Shown here: positions 1 through 13,000 of the stretch, piece by piece
How the letters are laid out: every line of letters begins with the position of its first letter
How positions within the stretch are numbered: position 1 is the stretch's first letter
Source of the DNA: Elmis aenea
Taxonomy: Eukaryota > Arthropoda > Insecta > Coleoptera > Elmidae
Length of the DNA: 64,000 bases
Assembly: GCA_947652605.1 (NCBI GenBank)
Contig: OX393576.1
Location: 51,436,966-51,500,965 of the forward strand
Direction: 5' to 3'
Program-made: the position numbers and the translations under genes
The notes under the pieces: generated by a model
The model's database searches: none
The model's input: only the letters and a program-made list of their open reading frames with translations
What the model was told of the DNA's origin: nothing

Positions 1-249
1 AACAGGGCATTCCTGCAGACGATCTCCTGAGCCACGGTACTGATTATCATTAGAACGATATCCGTTTAACATTTCTTCAGCAGCGTGTCTTTTCTTAGGA
101 TAAGTCTCGTCACCTGAATTACGTCGTTTTACTTGTGTGGCCGACCTAATCTCTCTAAATGATGTTGAATATATGTTCTTGGTAGTGAAAGGTTTCGATA
201 CAGACAACTTATTACGAGTGAGAATCTCCTCATCCTCCAGAACTGTCAT
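1..249 (-). CDS. 5' coding end of an unrecognised gene (partial, runs off left edge)
   Basis: The minus strand is open for 83 codons from an ATG at 249-247 to the window edge. A good acceptor (TTTTTGTAG) ends at 264, so the exon starts at 263 with 14 bases before the ATG. The predicted start is MTVLEDEEILTRNKLSVSK; it is polar and basic, with an RRNS phospho-site-like motif near residue 50 and no membrane segment. I do not recognise the family. No ATG-containing upstream exon was seen between 270 and 600, so ATG 249 is the best start, but the frame is open back to the acceptor and an upstream coding exon cannot be excluded. An E2F-type site (TTTGGCGC, 407-414) upstream would fit a cell-cycle gene; that is inference. 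The stop codon and the rest of the gene lie outside the window. Confidence 0.55.
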   Translation of the reverse strand, partial: MTVLEDEEILTRNKLSVSKPFTTKNIYSTSFREIRSATQVKRRNSGDETYPKKRHAAEEMLNGYRSNDNQYRGSGDRLQECPV

Positions 250-406
250 CTTCTTTAACAAACCTACAAAAATAGGTTAAATTACCATTTGCGATTTTAC
301 AGATCTTTAATACTCATAGGACTTTTTTATGACTCAATACTTTACTCACATGTGTAAGGTTAGTAAGCCTCAAGTGGATATTTAGATCCACAATTTTATT
401 TGCAAG

Positions 407-414
407 TTTGGCGC
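407..414 (+). promoter_or_regulatory. Candidate E2F site
   Basis: TTTGGCGC matches the E2F consensus TTTSSCGC exactly, 158 bp upstream of the exon carrying the left-edge ATG. A second GC-rich motif, TAGCGCGCTA, lies near 578-588. Together they mark the likely promoter region of the left-edge gene. Site function is inferred from the motif alone. Confidence 0.35.
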
Positions 415-906
415 ACAATTTAATAGTCACAATCGGACGCCCGTCATCTAAAGTAGGAAAAACAAGCAAAAAAAACGCTAGCGATTCTCAACGAATGAAC
501 AGGTAATACAACAACCAATTTTAAACTTTAAATTCCCTGTTTCAAAGCTCGTTTGACCTTGGCAGTTCGGCTATAATCGTAGCGCGCTAAAATTAAAATA
601 CTGATTCGAAAGGTAAACACTAATTTTGTGGATTCAGTTATTTTTTTGTTCTTATGACTTTTTTTGAAAACATTTTTCAGAATAATCGGGCTATACATTG
701 TTACTCAATAGCTTTACTTTTCGAATTCTTACCAATTAAAGTTTTTGAAACTTATGCCAGACATAAATATGATTATTATAAAATGATTAAAATATTGTAA
801 AAAATAATAACCTTGTGCACTTGCTGATTTGGTACTATTTTAGCTAGCTTTACAAATTCATCGTACTTTGTGTATAAACTCAACAATCTTTCTACTTATG
901 TTTTAA

Positions 907-912
907 TTTATT
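907..912 (-). terminator. Poly(A) signal of the aminopeptidase gene
   Basis: AATAAA on the minus strand, about 160 bp after the aminopeptidase stop codon. It is the first canonical hexamer seen downstream. The implied 3' UTR is short, which leaves about 0.6 kb to the start of the left-edge gene. Confidence 0.5.
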
Positions 913-1070
913 ATAATACATTTAAGTCAGTTTTACAAAAAAATGTAAAATAAATTACAACTACAATAGGCTGTCTAATACCTAAAGTAATAGTACAAAT
1001 ATATTAAATTCCTAACATATACATAATGTTTAATGAAAATGCTACTTTACTTGATGGTCACAACAAAATC

Positions 1071-4000
1071 TTACTTCCGTAATCCATAATGATCATTATT
1101 TGACTTTACCCATTTTTCTAAAGATCCGTAACTATGTTTCATCCACTCTACATTAGCCGTTACCAATTCAATGCTTCTATTCAACGCTTGTGTAGCTGAT
1201 CCTAAACTATTCCAGTTTTCTTTTTGGAAATTTTTAAGCTAAAACATGACACTATGAAATGCTAAATAAGTGGTCAACAATAATATAAACATAAGCAATT
1301 ACTGAAATTGTACTTTACAGTAAATAAAACTAAAAATATATTTTTATGTCAACAATAGAGCAAGGATATTAAATACATAATATAATGTACAATTTATTCC
1401 AATATTAATAATAAAGCAATTGAATAACTATATTAATAAACCTTTAGCTCATTACTTATTAAAAACTACTTTTTTTAAAAATTATATTGCACAACATTAA
1501 ATTAAATTTAGTTTTTCATATTTTTATGTATTTGTTAATTTTACTTACTTGTGAAAGATGGAAATTTGAATTCATGTAAATTGGTAACTGTTCAACCAGT
1601 GAACTAAGAATACTGTGTGAATCTCCATAACTAAAAAGGCTTGGTTTAATCGATATGTTTATAAAAACATATTATGGACTTACTAATCAATTATTTCCTT
1701 CCATCTTGTTCTGAGGAAATCAAATGCTAACAAGTGACCACCAATATTTTTGGCTACAGCAGCAAAGACTCTAGGGCCGTCCTGTTTTCTTATTGAACTA
1801 TCATTCTTTAGCATGTATTCCAAATATCTACAAAAATATTATAAACACATAAAACGCAATTTTTACTCAGTTATTGTAATTCATTCGATTTTGCGACGGT
1901 TTATTTTTTAAGAATTTTACCTGGAAAGCAGCCAAGGTTTAGAAGCGCATCCAAGAGCATTTAACAAAATTTTCTTTTCAGAGGCAATTTGAGATGATAA
2001 ATATTGTCGATATGCGAAATTCCATTCCCTCTCTCCACCTTCTCGAATGGCTGTACAATAAACTACTTCCTTAATGTTTGTTTGCATGCTAAAAAAATCA
2101 GGTTCAGTGTGAAAATTTCTTTGCGTAAACATTCTTACGGTTGGCGATTTTTGTTGGCCATCACGGTCCTGTATAGGTTAATAGCGAGATTCACGCAAAT
2201 CGAATCACTTCGTTTGCAAGCCCATTTTAAAACTATGCGACGTATTCTTTGTGCAAGATAAGTATCCAACCGGGAATCATCAAAACCTACACTCTTGTAT
2301 GCGTAAGAGAAAACTGATGAAAGCCATACCTAAAACCAGAAAAATAGTTAGTGAAAAAAATATTTAACTTCATTACAAGGATGTAAAACTTAAAAAAAGC
2401 AATATTTTAAAAACAGATAGTAAATAATCTTACATCGAACTTTCCAAAAGCAGGTGTCGTAGCCAAAGTATTATAAACATATTCTATTTTATCGAATGCA
2501 ATCAGAAGAGGTAAAAATGTAATTTCTCTATCTTGTGTGCCAATTGCAGTTAACATCCTTAGTGGTTTATCATAATCCAATGCATTTATTCTCGCTAAAT
2601 CCATTGCATCACTTATCAATTGTGCTCGTATAATTGGTGAAAAATACATTATATTTTGCGCCAAAGAATTCCAGTTTTCTTCATCGTAATTTACAATATA
2701 ATATCCTGCAAAAAACATCTCATAAGCGTTGTTTTATGAAAATTAATATAAGGATTATAATTATAATGTAATATTCACGTTTTATCTTGACCACTAAATG
2801 TTTTTTTTTATAGAGATATACATACATCAATGAACATTTAAAAAATCCCAAAATGTTCATAATTTAAAAATAATTAAATTAATGATGTTAAAAAACGCAA
2901 GTATGTCTTAGTGTTATTGAATGAGGAAGCCAAAATCTAGGATTTAAGTTCAAAGTTTATTATAAAAAGAAAGCACCTATAAAAACGTCCTAAAGTACCT
3001 CCTAAAAAAAAAAAAACGCCCCCCAGAAGAGGGTTCTGAAATATGTTCTAAATAAATATCTAGCCCAAAATATTACTCTAAATAAAAATATTTTTACTTG
3101 TTTATAAAAGTAATAAGAACGCACTTTTAAGATTTATTAATGAAACAAAATGAATCCTGTTCTATTTTTTGTTGTTTGTAGAAAAACGATGTTAAAAACC
3201 ACGAAGAAAACTGGAAAGGCTAATTTCGTTATCATCCGGTGTTGTGTTTTACCTGTTTGTTTTAAATTAAGAAGCCACCATCGGTCTGCTTCCAGTTTAA
3301 AAGAAGTTTCATGTTCATTTCTCAACCAAGCTTTAGGTTTGGTGTCGTCAAAATTAACACTCGCATCAGACGTGTAAGAAATAGGAACCCACCATACAGA
3401 ATAATCATTTTCACCTTGCGTCAATAGATATCGTTTCTAAACATATGATAAAAGTATAATTACAATTTATATCAGACTTAACAAAATATTTACTTGTGAA
3501 ACATGAACTTCAGAAGTGTTTCGATTCCTGACAGCAGTTACTACAGGAAAACCTGGCTGTAATGTCCATGAATCCATAACATTTTTAACTTTTACGTTAT
3601 CAGGCAGACTTCCATCTTCAATAGCTTGTGCAGTAAAAATGTCCCAGAGTTCATTGTGATCCGCATTCGAATACTTATACTGTTTTAAGAATTTAATTAA
3701 ACCCGATTTGAAAGTTTGATCGCCAAGAAAATGAGACATCATTCTTACCACAGATGCACCTAATTAAAAGAAAATATGAAAAACTGTTCTATTACTTGGT
3801 ATTAAACACAAACCTTTATAGTACGAAATTTTATCAAACATTTGTTGTATATCTTTGTCATTATAAACTTCAGTCGATATAGGATGTGATGATCTTAGAG
3901 CATCGGTTTGAAATGCTTTATGCATTTCTTCTGGTAATATTTCGTCCATAACATTCCATGAAGGCTCAACCTGGAAATCACAAAAGTTTATGTTACTAAA

Positions 4001-7000
4001 TAATCTTAACATTCAATAAGCAACAAAATGTTTTAAAGCAGTTCCTTAGTAGAACTATACATAGTTTGATTATGTAAAAATTGGGGACCTGAAAGACCAT
4101 CAGAAAAAGTAGAATGGCTTAATTTGCAAAGAAATACAATATAATAATCTAACCCAGAGGTCGACAAACTTTTTGGACCGGGGGGCACATTGGCCTTATA
4201 AGAGAATCACGCGGGCCGCATTAATAAAACATATTTGAAACATCCAAAAAATTAAATAAGAGTCTACTGTTCATTTTCTACAGAACATTTGTTGGTGTGC
4301 CGGATAAACTGCCTTGTTGTGCCGAATTTGGCCTGAAGGCCGTAGTATGCCTACCCCTGATCCAAACTAATGTGTATTTTGTGCATAGTATCAGGAAAAA
4401 TATTAGAACGTTTAAAAAACTTAAATTTTCAGTTTTATAAATAACTTTCTTATTATCTATAGCCAAAGTCTGAAATTTTGAATGTATTGTTTGAGCAATA
4501 CCGGTAGCAGGTGTCAAGTTATCACTCTAGCAATTAAAAAAAGCATCGACTATATACAGGGTGTTTCAGACCACCCGTACCAGCACTTTTATTCGAAAAT
4601 GCGATGTCTGACAAAGATGGAGAAAAATTATTACAAAAGTGCATATGTAGAATTGACTGACGTTATAGCGGTTTTCGTGATTAAACCGGAAGTTGCCAAA
4701 TCCGGAAGTAACTTTAAAAACTTAAATGAAATCATCCGGTTCTTATTGCATAATTAGAAAGATATTTAATAAAAAAACACTTTTTACTTGAACATTTTTT
4801 TGATTAGCTTCGTAGTTTGTGAACATCAATCAAAATTAATCTTTAGTTGAACAACTTTTTACAACAAAGAAATTAATTAAATATGTTTTAATATAATTAG
4901 CTATCTACCTATAGGCTATAGGAATAATCTACTACAATAACTTTTAATAGTTTTATTATTTAATCATCTCTAACACGTAAATTAGCGATTCTTGTAAAGT
5001 TTTATCATTTTTTATTCTGAACAAATAATGAATCACCTAAAGTTTATTTATTAATTAAACTTAAAATGATTCATTTTTTTATGGCGCGATTTTAGCATAT
5101 TGTTTCCTTACATGATTCACTCCAAAATACTGCAGGTAAGTAGCAAAGCCTTCTTTTAGCCATAAATCATTCCACCATCGTGGAGTTGCCAAGTTACCAA
5201 ACCACTGATGAGCTAATTCATGACCAATTATGGCCGCTGTTGTTCGTTTGTCATTCACTGTCGATACCTTGTCGTCCCATAATAAAATATCATCCCTATA
5301 AATAAACAGTAACAACATTTTCCTTTCATTTTCTTGAGTCATATAAATACCTGAATGTAATCAGGCCCCAGTTTTCCATGGCGCTAAAGCTCATGTCAGG
5401 TATGGCCACCATATCTATTTTCGGTAACGCAAAAGTCGTTCCAAAATATGATTCAAAGTACTGTAGCATTTTTGGCCCGATTTCGGAAGCATATCTGATT
5501 TGCTCCGGTAATGTAGTATGAGCCCAAAGAGTAAATATATTATCCTTAAGTAACGGTTGTAAGTCGCTGACGATAAATGCAACTAAATAAGATGACATGA
5601 GAGGAGTTTCTTCATAATGGTCCCAGACCCAACCACTTCTTTCCACACTTGAAACAAAAAATAACAATACAGAAGACGTTAAACTCTTGAACTTTTTTGT
5701 ATTGCTTTTGAATATGATATTGTCTGCAATAAAATCGCATTTAGCAGGTGTAAAAACACAAATACTTACCTCATGTCTGATTTCGTTTTTGGCATATTTG
5801 ATATACTAGTCATATTTGAAGGTCTTCCAACACTTATGGAATATTTAGCTTTAAAGGAAGGTTCATCAAAACAAGGAAATGCACGTCTGGCATATGTTGG
5901 AGAGAACTGTGTTACAGCCATCCACCTAAACACAAACATAAGACATGTAACCACGAAAATGATAAATTTTTCTCTTTATTACTTCGTGTTATTAGCTGAA
6001 TCCCTATAAAAACTTTTGTAAAATCCTTTCATGTCGTTACTTAAATGACCCATAAAATTCATTTCCAGATCATAAGTATGCCCTTCTTCAACATTTTCCT
6101 CCAGAGTTACTGTGTAAGTTTCATAATCGTCGTCATAATATTGCTCTTTAATGGCCATACTTTTGTCTGTCTCATTAGCTGTTGCCTCTTTGACTTTTAC
6201 AGAATCTTTATCTACTTCTATATCTTTTAAATTAAACACAATTTGATCTGTGCTTTCTGCAACATTTACTCGAATAGTAACCGCTCCTGTTGTTGTGAAA
6301 TTGTCTTCAAATGATGGCATTATTTGCAGCCTACAAAAAAAACAATTTTAGTCAAACAATGAAATTTTTATTTATCTTATTGCTGTTAAATATACCGCTC
6401 GATTTTTTTATGTAAAGTTGAGCTTAAGAAAAAAATATTAGACTATTATTTACAGTGAATTAATGTTTGTTACATAATTTTACAAAATGTTAAACCCTTC
6501 TTGGAAATCATTATTTCAACACACGTAGATTCTAGAATGATACAAATTTCTAAAAAAATTAAAAACTCTTCAGTAGTTTTACTATCCATAAGTCTAGTAA
6601 GTCAAAGTTTTTGAAATTCTGGCGAGTAAAGCCCAAAAAATATTAACAAATTGCATCTGCCTAACCAATCTAGATTGTAATTACCATATAACTAGCCTTA
6701 AAACGACCTAAAGTCAGGGTAAATCAGTAAGACACTGTGGTTGATTGTACTGCATACAATCAGAGTTTAATTTAATAGTCTTTATGATTATTTTAAACTC
6801 TATACAGCTAAAGACTTATGACTGACTGCATATGCTATACTTTCATTCATGATTCGGTACTGTTTTACGTTGCAGTTATACTTTTTTAGCTCAACCAATC
6901 ACTAATCACAGCGTGAAATAAGTAATCTCTTTTGCATTTGTCTGTAATAATATCGAGTGGATTCTCAACAAATTTTGTTTATTAGACTCCAGAATAATAA

Positions 7001-10000
7001 GACTATGAGAGATTAATAAAATTTAATATAATTGCAAATATTTTTAGAGCCAAATTGTTTAACAAGCATAGTTTTTTTTGTCGTGATTACGATTTTATAA
7101 AACCAAGACATAAAAATGTTATGTTTTGATTTAAACTAACATTTTGGTTAAAGTTTAAGGCGAAAATTGAATGTTAAAAAAAGTTATAATGAGTATAAGT
7201 GCTGTTTTTCTGGGCAATCATTATTAATTACAGCAAAATGCCCACTCCTTTATAATAATAGTTGGTTGTAGTAATTTGATGCTGTGAAAACACATTTTGC
7301 TTCCAGTTTAATAGTGTAGGTAGCTTTTATTTTTCATTCAAAAATACAAAATAAAAATAGACAGACATCTGCTAACTTAATTATTACGTAAGTAATGTCA
7401 CTGCCAAGAGATATGCATTTATAGACTACGTAAAAAATGAAATTTTAACATAACAGAAACGTGGCAGATGCATGCTTAAAACTATCAAAACTTTAAATGG
7501 GCCACTTTTTTAAATGAAAATTAATTTTACGGGATACTTGTATTGTCAGCATAAACTTTTCAATTAAATAATGAACGAATTATATGTTCTTCAACGTTAA
7601 TGTGTATTAGACAGTACATAGATATCAACATTTATTAAAAAATAATGTTATGATATATACAAACCGATAATGACTAGGTTGTATTGCTCGAGGTAACCGT
7701 AATTTTTGTACATCAATTTGTTTTTGAGGATATCCGTTTCCAGTCAATGCCTCCGGTGCTGTGTCACTACATTTTGGAACCAGCAAATATGTAAGTCCTA
7801 TGGCGAGTGCTAATAATATAAGTACTCCAATAATGAATAAAGCTGCTACAAGTTTCGAAATTATGCAGGAGCCTTTAGGTGCTCGATTTACTGTGTATTT
7901 GGATTGATTGCTATTATTTTCTAGTTCCACCGAAGTGGGAACACCTGAAAAATATGGATTATTAGTCAAATCTATTGATGTTGCTCTCACAATTCAAGAA
8001 TTCGTTTTGAATATACATGTATCTTAACTGAAGCAAATTTTACAACTACAGCGGTTTTGATATATTAGAGTTTAAAAAAATATGTATAGGTACATCGTTT
8101 TTGGAAATAATCATCGTATATAGATACATAAAACTCGTCTTGGTGTGTTCTAAAAAAGTACTTGTTTTATAAAGGGTATTTTAGTGTAAAACATATATTT
8201 AATGTCCTCCTGATAATTTATTAAACACATATCATATTAGGTAAAATGACCAAAAAATAAAGACATTTACTGAATGTTTAAAATATATAGGTGATTAATT
8301 GATTTAAAAATTTAATCAAAAATCTTGTAGAATTGTTAGCCCACTTTCAAGACTCTCGTCTCTTCATCAGTAGCAAATCTTATATAATTATCTATTCATC
8401 TGTTTACATACGTCCTACCCACGATCATCTTTGCTAACACAAATTCCTCTAAACCTTAATTGATTTAGTTGAATAATATTTATTATTAAAACAACATCTT
8501 TCAATTTTTGTCTAAAGTATAACCTTCCTCTCTATTGATACAAGAATCTTGTTGATAATTCATTTAACAAAGTCAATACAGTTTTATATTTACAACTTTA
8601 TCACTGATCAGTGATCATAGTTGTTTGGACTAAGGGTGGGCGATATCGAAATTATATCGATATATCGAAATGTCGATATAAAAGGGGCGGGAAAATAAAA
8701 AAGTTAGAGTAAAAAACTAAAAAAAGAGACTGGTGACCTAAAAAAAAGCTTCTCGCCCTTATTTTTGTTGTCCATACTACAATATATCGATATATCGATA
8801 TCAAAATTATATAGATACAAGATGGTTTACCCGGCGTTGCACGGGCGATTACAATTTTAATTACTGTTTTAACTTGAATAAGCCCAATAATTCCAAATCA
8901 TACACAAATGACATTCTCTGATCAATCATCTTTTCATTTTCTTATAATTCCTTAAAAAATAACTATTTATTGCTTAAAAATTGAATAATAACTCAAATTT
9001 ATTTTCTTTCGTCTTGTTTCAATTAAAAATGTACTAATAAAAATAATACTTCATGTACATTTATTACTAATTGTATACAAAACAATCTTTACTTGTGAAA
9101 TACACCGCGCCGTATCGTGTTATGACCAGGTATTTGCCGACGTAAGATCGAATCCCGTCCAAGTAATATTTTTTTTTTAAATTGGTAATATGTGCTTGTA
9201 CTTAAAGTTTGGCGTTAGATCTGCAAGGTCCTAAATAGTAACTGTGCAAAATTTGGTTCCGATCGGTCAACGGACCTAGGATTCTATAGCGAACAAACAA
9301 ACAAACAAACAAACAAACAAGCTCTTTTATATATATAGATTTATCGATATATCGCCCACCCCTAGTTTTGACAGCTAAGTGCGTGAATTATATATTAACA
9401 AAAACATTATTTACGCAAATAAAATTAGGGCATTTCGTTATACGCAAGGCAAACAAGGAACTACATATAGAATTTAAGATATTTTGAAAAATATTTAGTA
9501 CTATACTCTACGCAGAAGCTATTGGTTTTAAATAAATGTTTAATAGCTTTGCAGTAACAGTTTACAAACACGCTATAATTGTATCCTGTTAGTCTGACCC
9601 ATTATTAAACTGCAGAATAATGAACGCAACAGTAATTCAAAATAATCTTTCCCCAAGAATCTTGCTTAAAGATTAAATAGATGCAGCTTAAAGTAAGTAC
9701 TGTGTCACGACAATATTTTTGAATCACAATTTATAACATAAATATTTACACATCACTACATTTCTAAATTTACCCTTTTTTCAACCGAGCAGTTACGCTG
9801 CTGTACACGTTGCTAAGATATTATTAGCAATATTTTATTTATAAATAAACCTGCTCTGAAAACAATAACGTCATCATTAATTTCGTAAAATGACTGTCTC
9901 GACCTAATAAAATAATTGTCCATTATTACAGCTGGTATTTTACAAATATTTAAAAAATATTCGAATTGTTCGTCTCATATAATCACAGAAAGAACATATG

Positions 10001-13000
10001 TACGGATCTTTTAACGTTTCAATTGCGAATTGGCAAATTAACACATGTTTTAACTAAGAAATTTATAATCTTGTCACTTTTATATATGAACTTTGGCGAG
10101 ACGCAGCTGCTGCGGTGAGATTACGGGTGTAAAGATATTTTTGATACTCACAAAAAAGCTAATAAATTAGTTATACCAGAGTCAGTCAATAAGTAACTTA
10201 TAAAAATCATTTTTGATTCTATACTCATAATTACACTGAAATGTTTACTTTTATAGCGACGGTGAATAATAAAGCAAAAGACAGCAATCTACAAATTCAT
10301 TATTATTGTAAAATTATCACAAAAAATGAAATAAAAATAAGAAATTTACCGAAGAAAAGACAATAGTCCAGATATGTGTCTAGATAGTTTTCGAGAAGAA
10401 ATTTTGCTCCAAAATAAGATGCTTATTTTTAATTACCCTCAAGTCAATGTTGCTCAACCTTTTTGTATTTGTGTCCCCCTTTTTTAATGCGCCCCCCCTC
10501 CTTCCCATTCCAATACTTATGTCCGCTCAAAACACTCAATTTATTTTTATTTCTCAACCGTCCCATTTGACTTAGTATATTATTTTTTAAAAGTTTATTT
10601 TTGTTAGTATCTTCTTTTACTATTGCAAGCTTAAAAAACACTAAAATCCGTAACATTAGTTATTAGGCTCGCTAAAAACGTATCGAGTGTTTGACTGCTG
10701 TCATTCTCAGTACCTATGTATTTTATGTTATTGTTTTTTTTTTGTTTTATTAAACAGTTTTGCTTTCGGTTTCCAATTTTCTCCACCATCCCTTTTTAGA
10801 TATTTCGCGCTTCCCTAGGGGACGCACCCCACAGGTTCAGAACCACTGCCTAACATGTATTAATATTTCAATTAAACATTTATAAATATCGTTTTCAATT
10901 AACAACTACTGCTTCAACAGAAAAGTTTAGGTTGCGGTAACATTAAGACTGTTTGCTTAGGAAATTTGACATATTCAAATACGGTTTAAATTGTTTATTA
11001 GCACTGAACTTAAAAAAAAGTCTTAAGAATACATTAAAATTTCATCCAACCTTGCCTTAATTATTTATTAGTCACGTTAAAAAAATACAAATATTTGATT
11101 GTTTGAATGATTCATGTTGTGAAAACGTTCAGTATTTAATTAAAAAGCACTGATGTTAAACTGTTTTTTTTTTTTACTTTAATTTACCAACAGTTTTACA
11201 GTTTCGAGCTATTCTCCAGTACGGACACTTTTTCTGAATCCTGGTGTAGACAGACTGAAACGGTTTAAGAATTGAATTTAAAAATAAAACAGAGAAACAT
11301 AACTGATTTTTAATTAAATACCTAAATTTACAAAAAAAAAAAATGAAGTCAAATGAAGCTTTTAAATATTATAAACTACTTATTATAAATAAGGACTATT
11401 GAAAGTATTTAATTTTAAGAAAGAATGTAAGATGTTGTTGCATTGTATTGTAAATTGTAATAATAGTAGAAATCGTAGTACTCTTTGTAGTAGCAGTAGT
11501 AAGCTATTTTTTTTAGCTCCACCTTTGTCAATTAATAGGCAAGCCTGACGTAAACTAATTGATAAGGTTTACATATTTAAGTTAAATGTGATCCATGAAG
11601 CAGATGAGCATTAACCTAGTTTGCAAAATAACCTTTACGTTGCCATTTCGATGACATTTTTTGGTATAACACCAAACAATGGGATTTATGTCAAGTGGCC
11701 TACATTTCAGGGCAGTTACATATTATCCAGTACGTATGATGATGGGAACAATTAAAAATGGTTATATTAATTGTTTTATCATTGGCCTTTTGCCCTTCAA
11801 TTTCGCTCGGCACAATTCGCAAATTTTTAAATAATGACTTAATGAATGTTGAGTAAATTAAGATTGTCCGCTTGGAGGAGCACTAAAAATAATCCTAGAG
11901 CTACTAAACGAATAAAAATAACTACCTTGGTTGTAATATCCGACCATTTTGCACTAATTACTTTAACGTCAATTAGCACTACTCAAAAAATAAAAAACGT
12001 CTTCGAGTTGTCAACTAAATCTTACGTGGTTCAGCCGTTACTGACGGCGTCGCGTTTAAAGCGCCGCCGGAAGACGCCTCCAATGAAAACTATCCATAGC
12101 AAAAAAACTTTTAACACCTGTACAAAGCTTGGCGCGCGCGGTTTTGTTTATGCAGCTGATTGACACGACGGAACTGCTACATTAATTAGATGCCACTGCT
12201 TAAATTCTCCATAACACACAGTTTTATGAAACGAGACAATCTTGAGTCACTAAACAAACGAGCAAAATATTAATAATCAAGAAACGCGTGTTTACTCGCG
12301 AATATATTCCAGAATGACCATCGCCCACGTTTTATTAGGTAAGCAATTAAAATGAAGAATCGATAGCGCGTAGACAATCCCGTCATCTATTCTAAAGATA
12401 TGTATGCACAAATTTGAGGTTGATGATGTAAAACATGCGCAAGTTCACATGCCTTTTCGTACACAGTTCGTTCACGACTTATTTTTAACCAACTTATGCA
12501 ACTATTTGTTGTTATAAGACTATTAAACCAGAAGGTAGTATCGTACCGTAAATACTTTTTCCAGAACTTTACACTAACATTCATAAAAAAAGCCGATATT
12601 TATGAACCAAAATTATAAATAACTTTTTTACAACACTATGCACGTTTTAAGCTGGTCACAAAAATGCAAGATACACCTGAATTTTTCCCAGTTAATCTAA
12701 CTTTTGTACTACATTGAGGGCATTGACTAACCATTAGGGTTTCTTAGATTTGACTTTTTTTTGCTTATTCCGAAAATCCGGGAATAAATTAGACTTTTTC
12801 CGGGATGTAATAAAATATTCCAATATTTTGAAATAAAAAATCCGAAAAAGAAAAGGAGCGTTTTATTACTTAAAAAGAACTCTAAGTCATATGTAGGTAT
12901 AGGTACGTAATACAATTTGCTCCATGATTTAATAATAAAATAATATTGGTGAGAGAAATATACATTTGAGAAATATGTTTAACCTTTCTATTGCAATTGG

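Noticed and set aside
7625..7990. Aminopeptidase translation starting at 7990
   Set aside because: The codon there is GTG, and TTTTTCAG at 7945 is a strong acceptor in phase with the distant ATG exon.
9293..9320. CRISPR-like or tandem-repeat array
   Set aside because: It is a simple (CAAA)n tract belonging to the Helitron-like element; no spacers are present.
11846..12163. 105-codon plus-strand frame
   Set aside because: Composition is that of a chance frame over a CpG-rich patch; there is no domain, and the gene around it is on the other strand.
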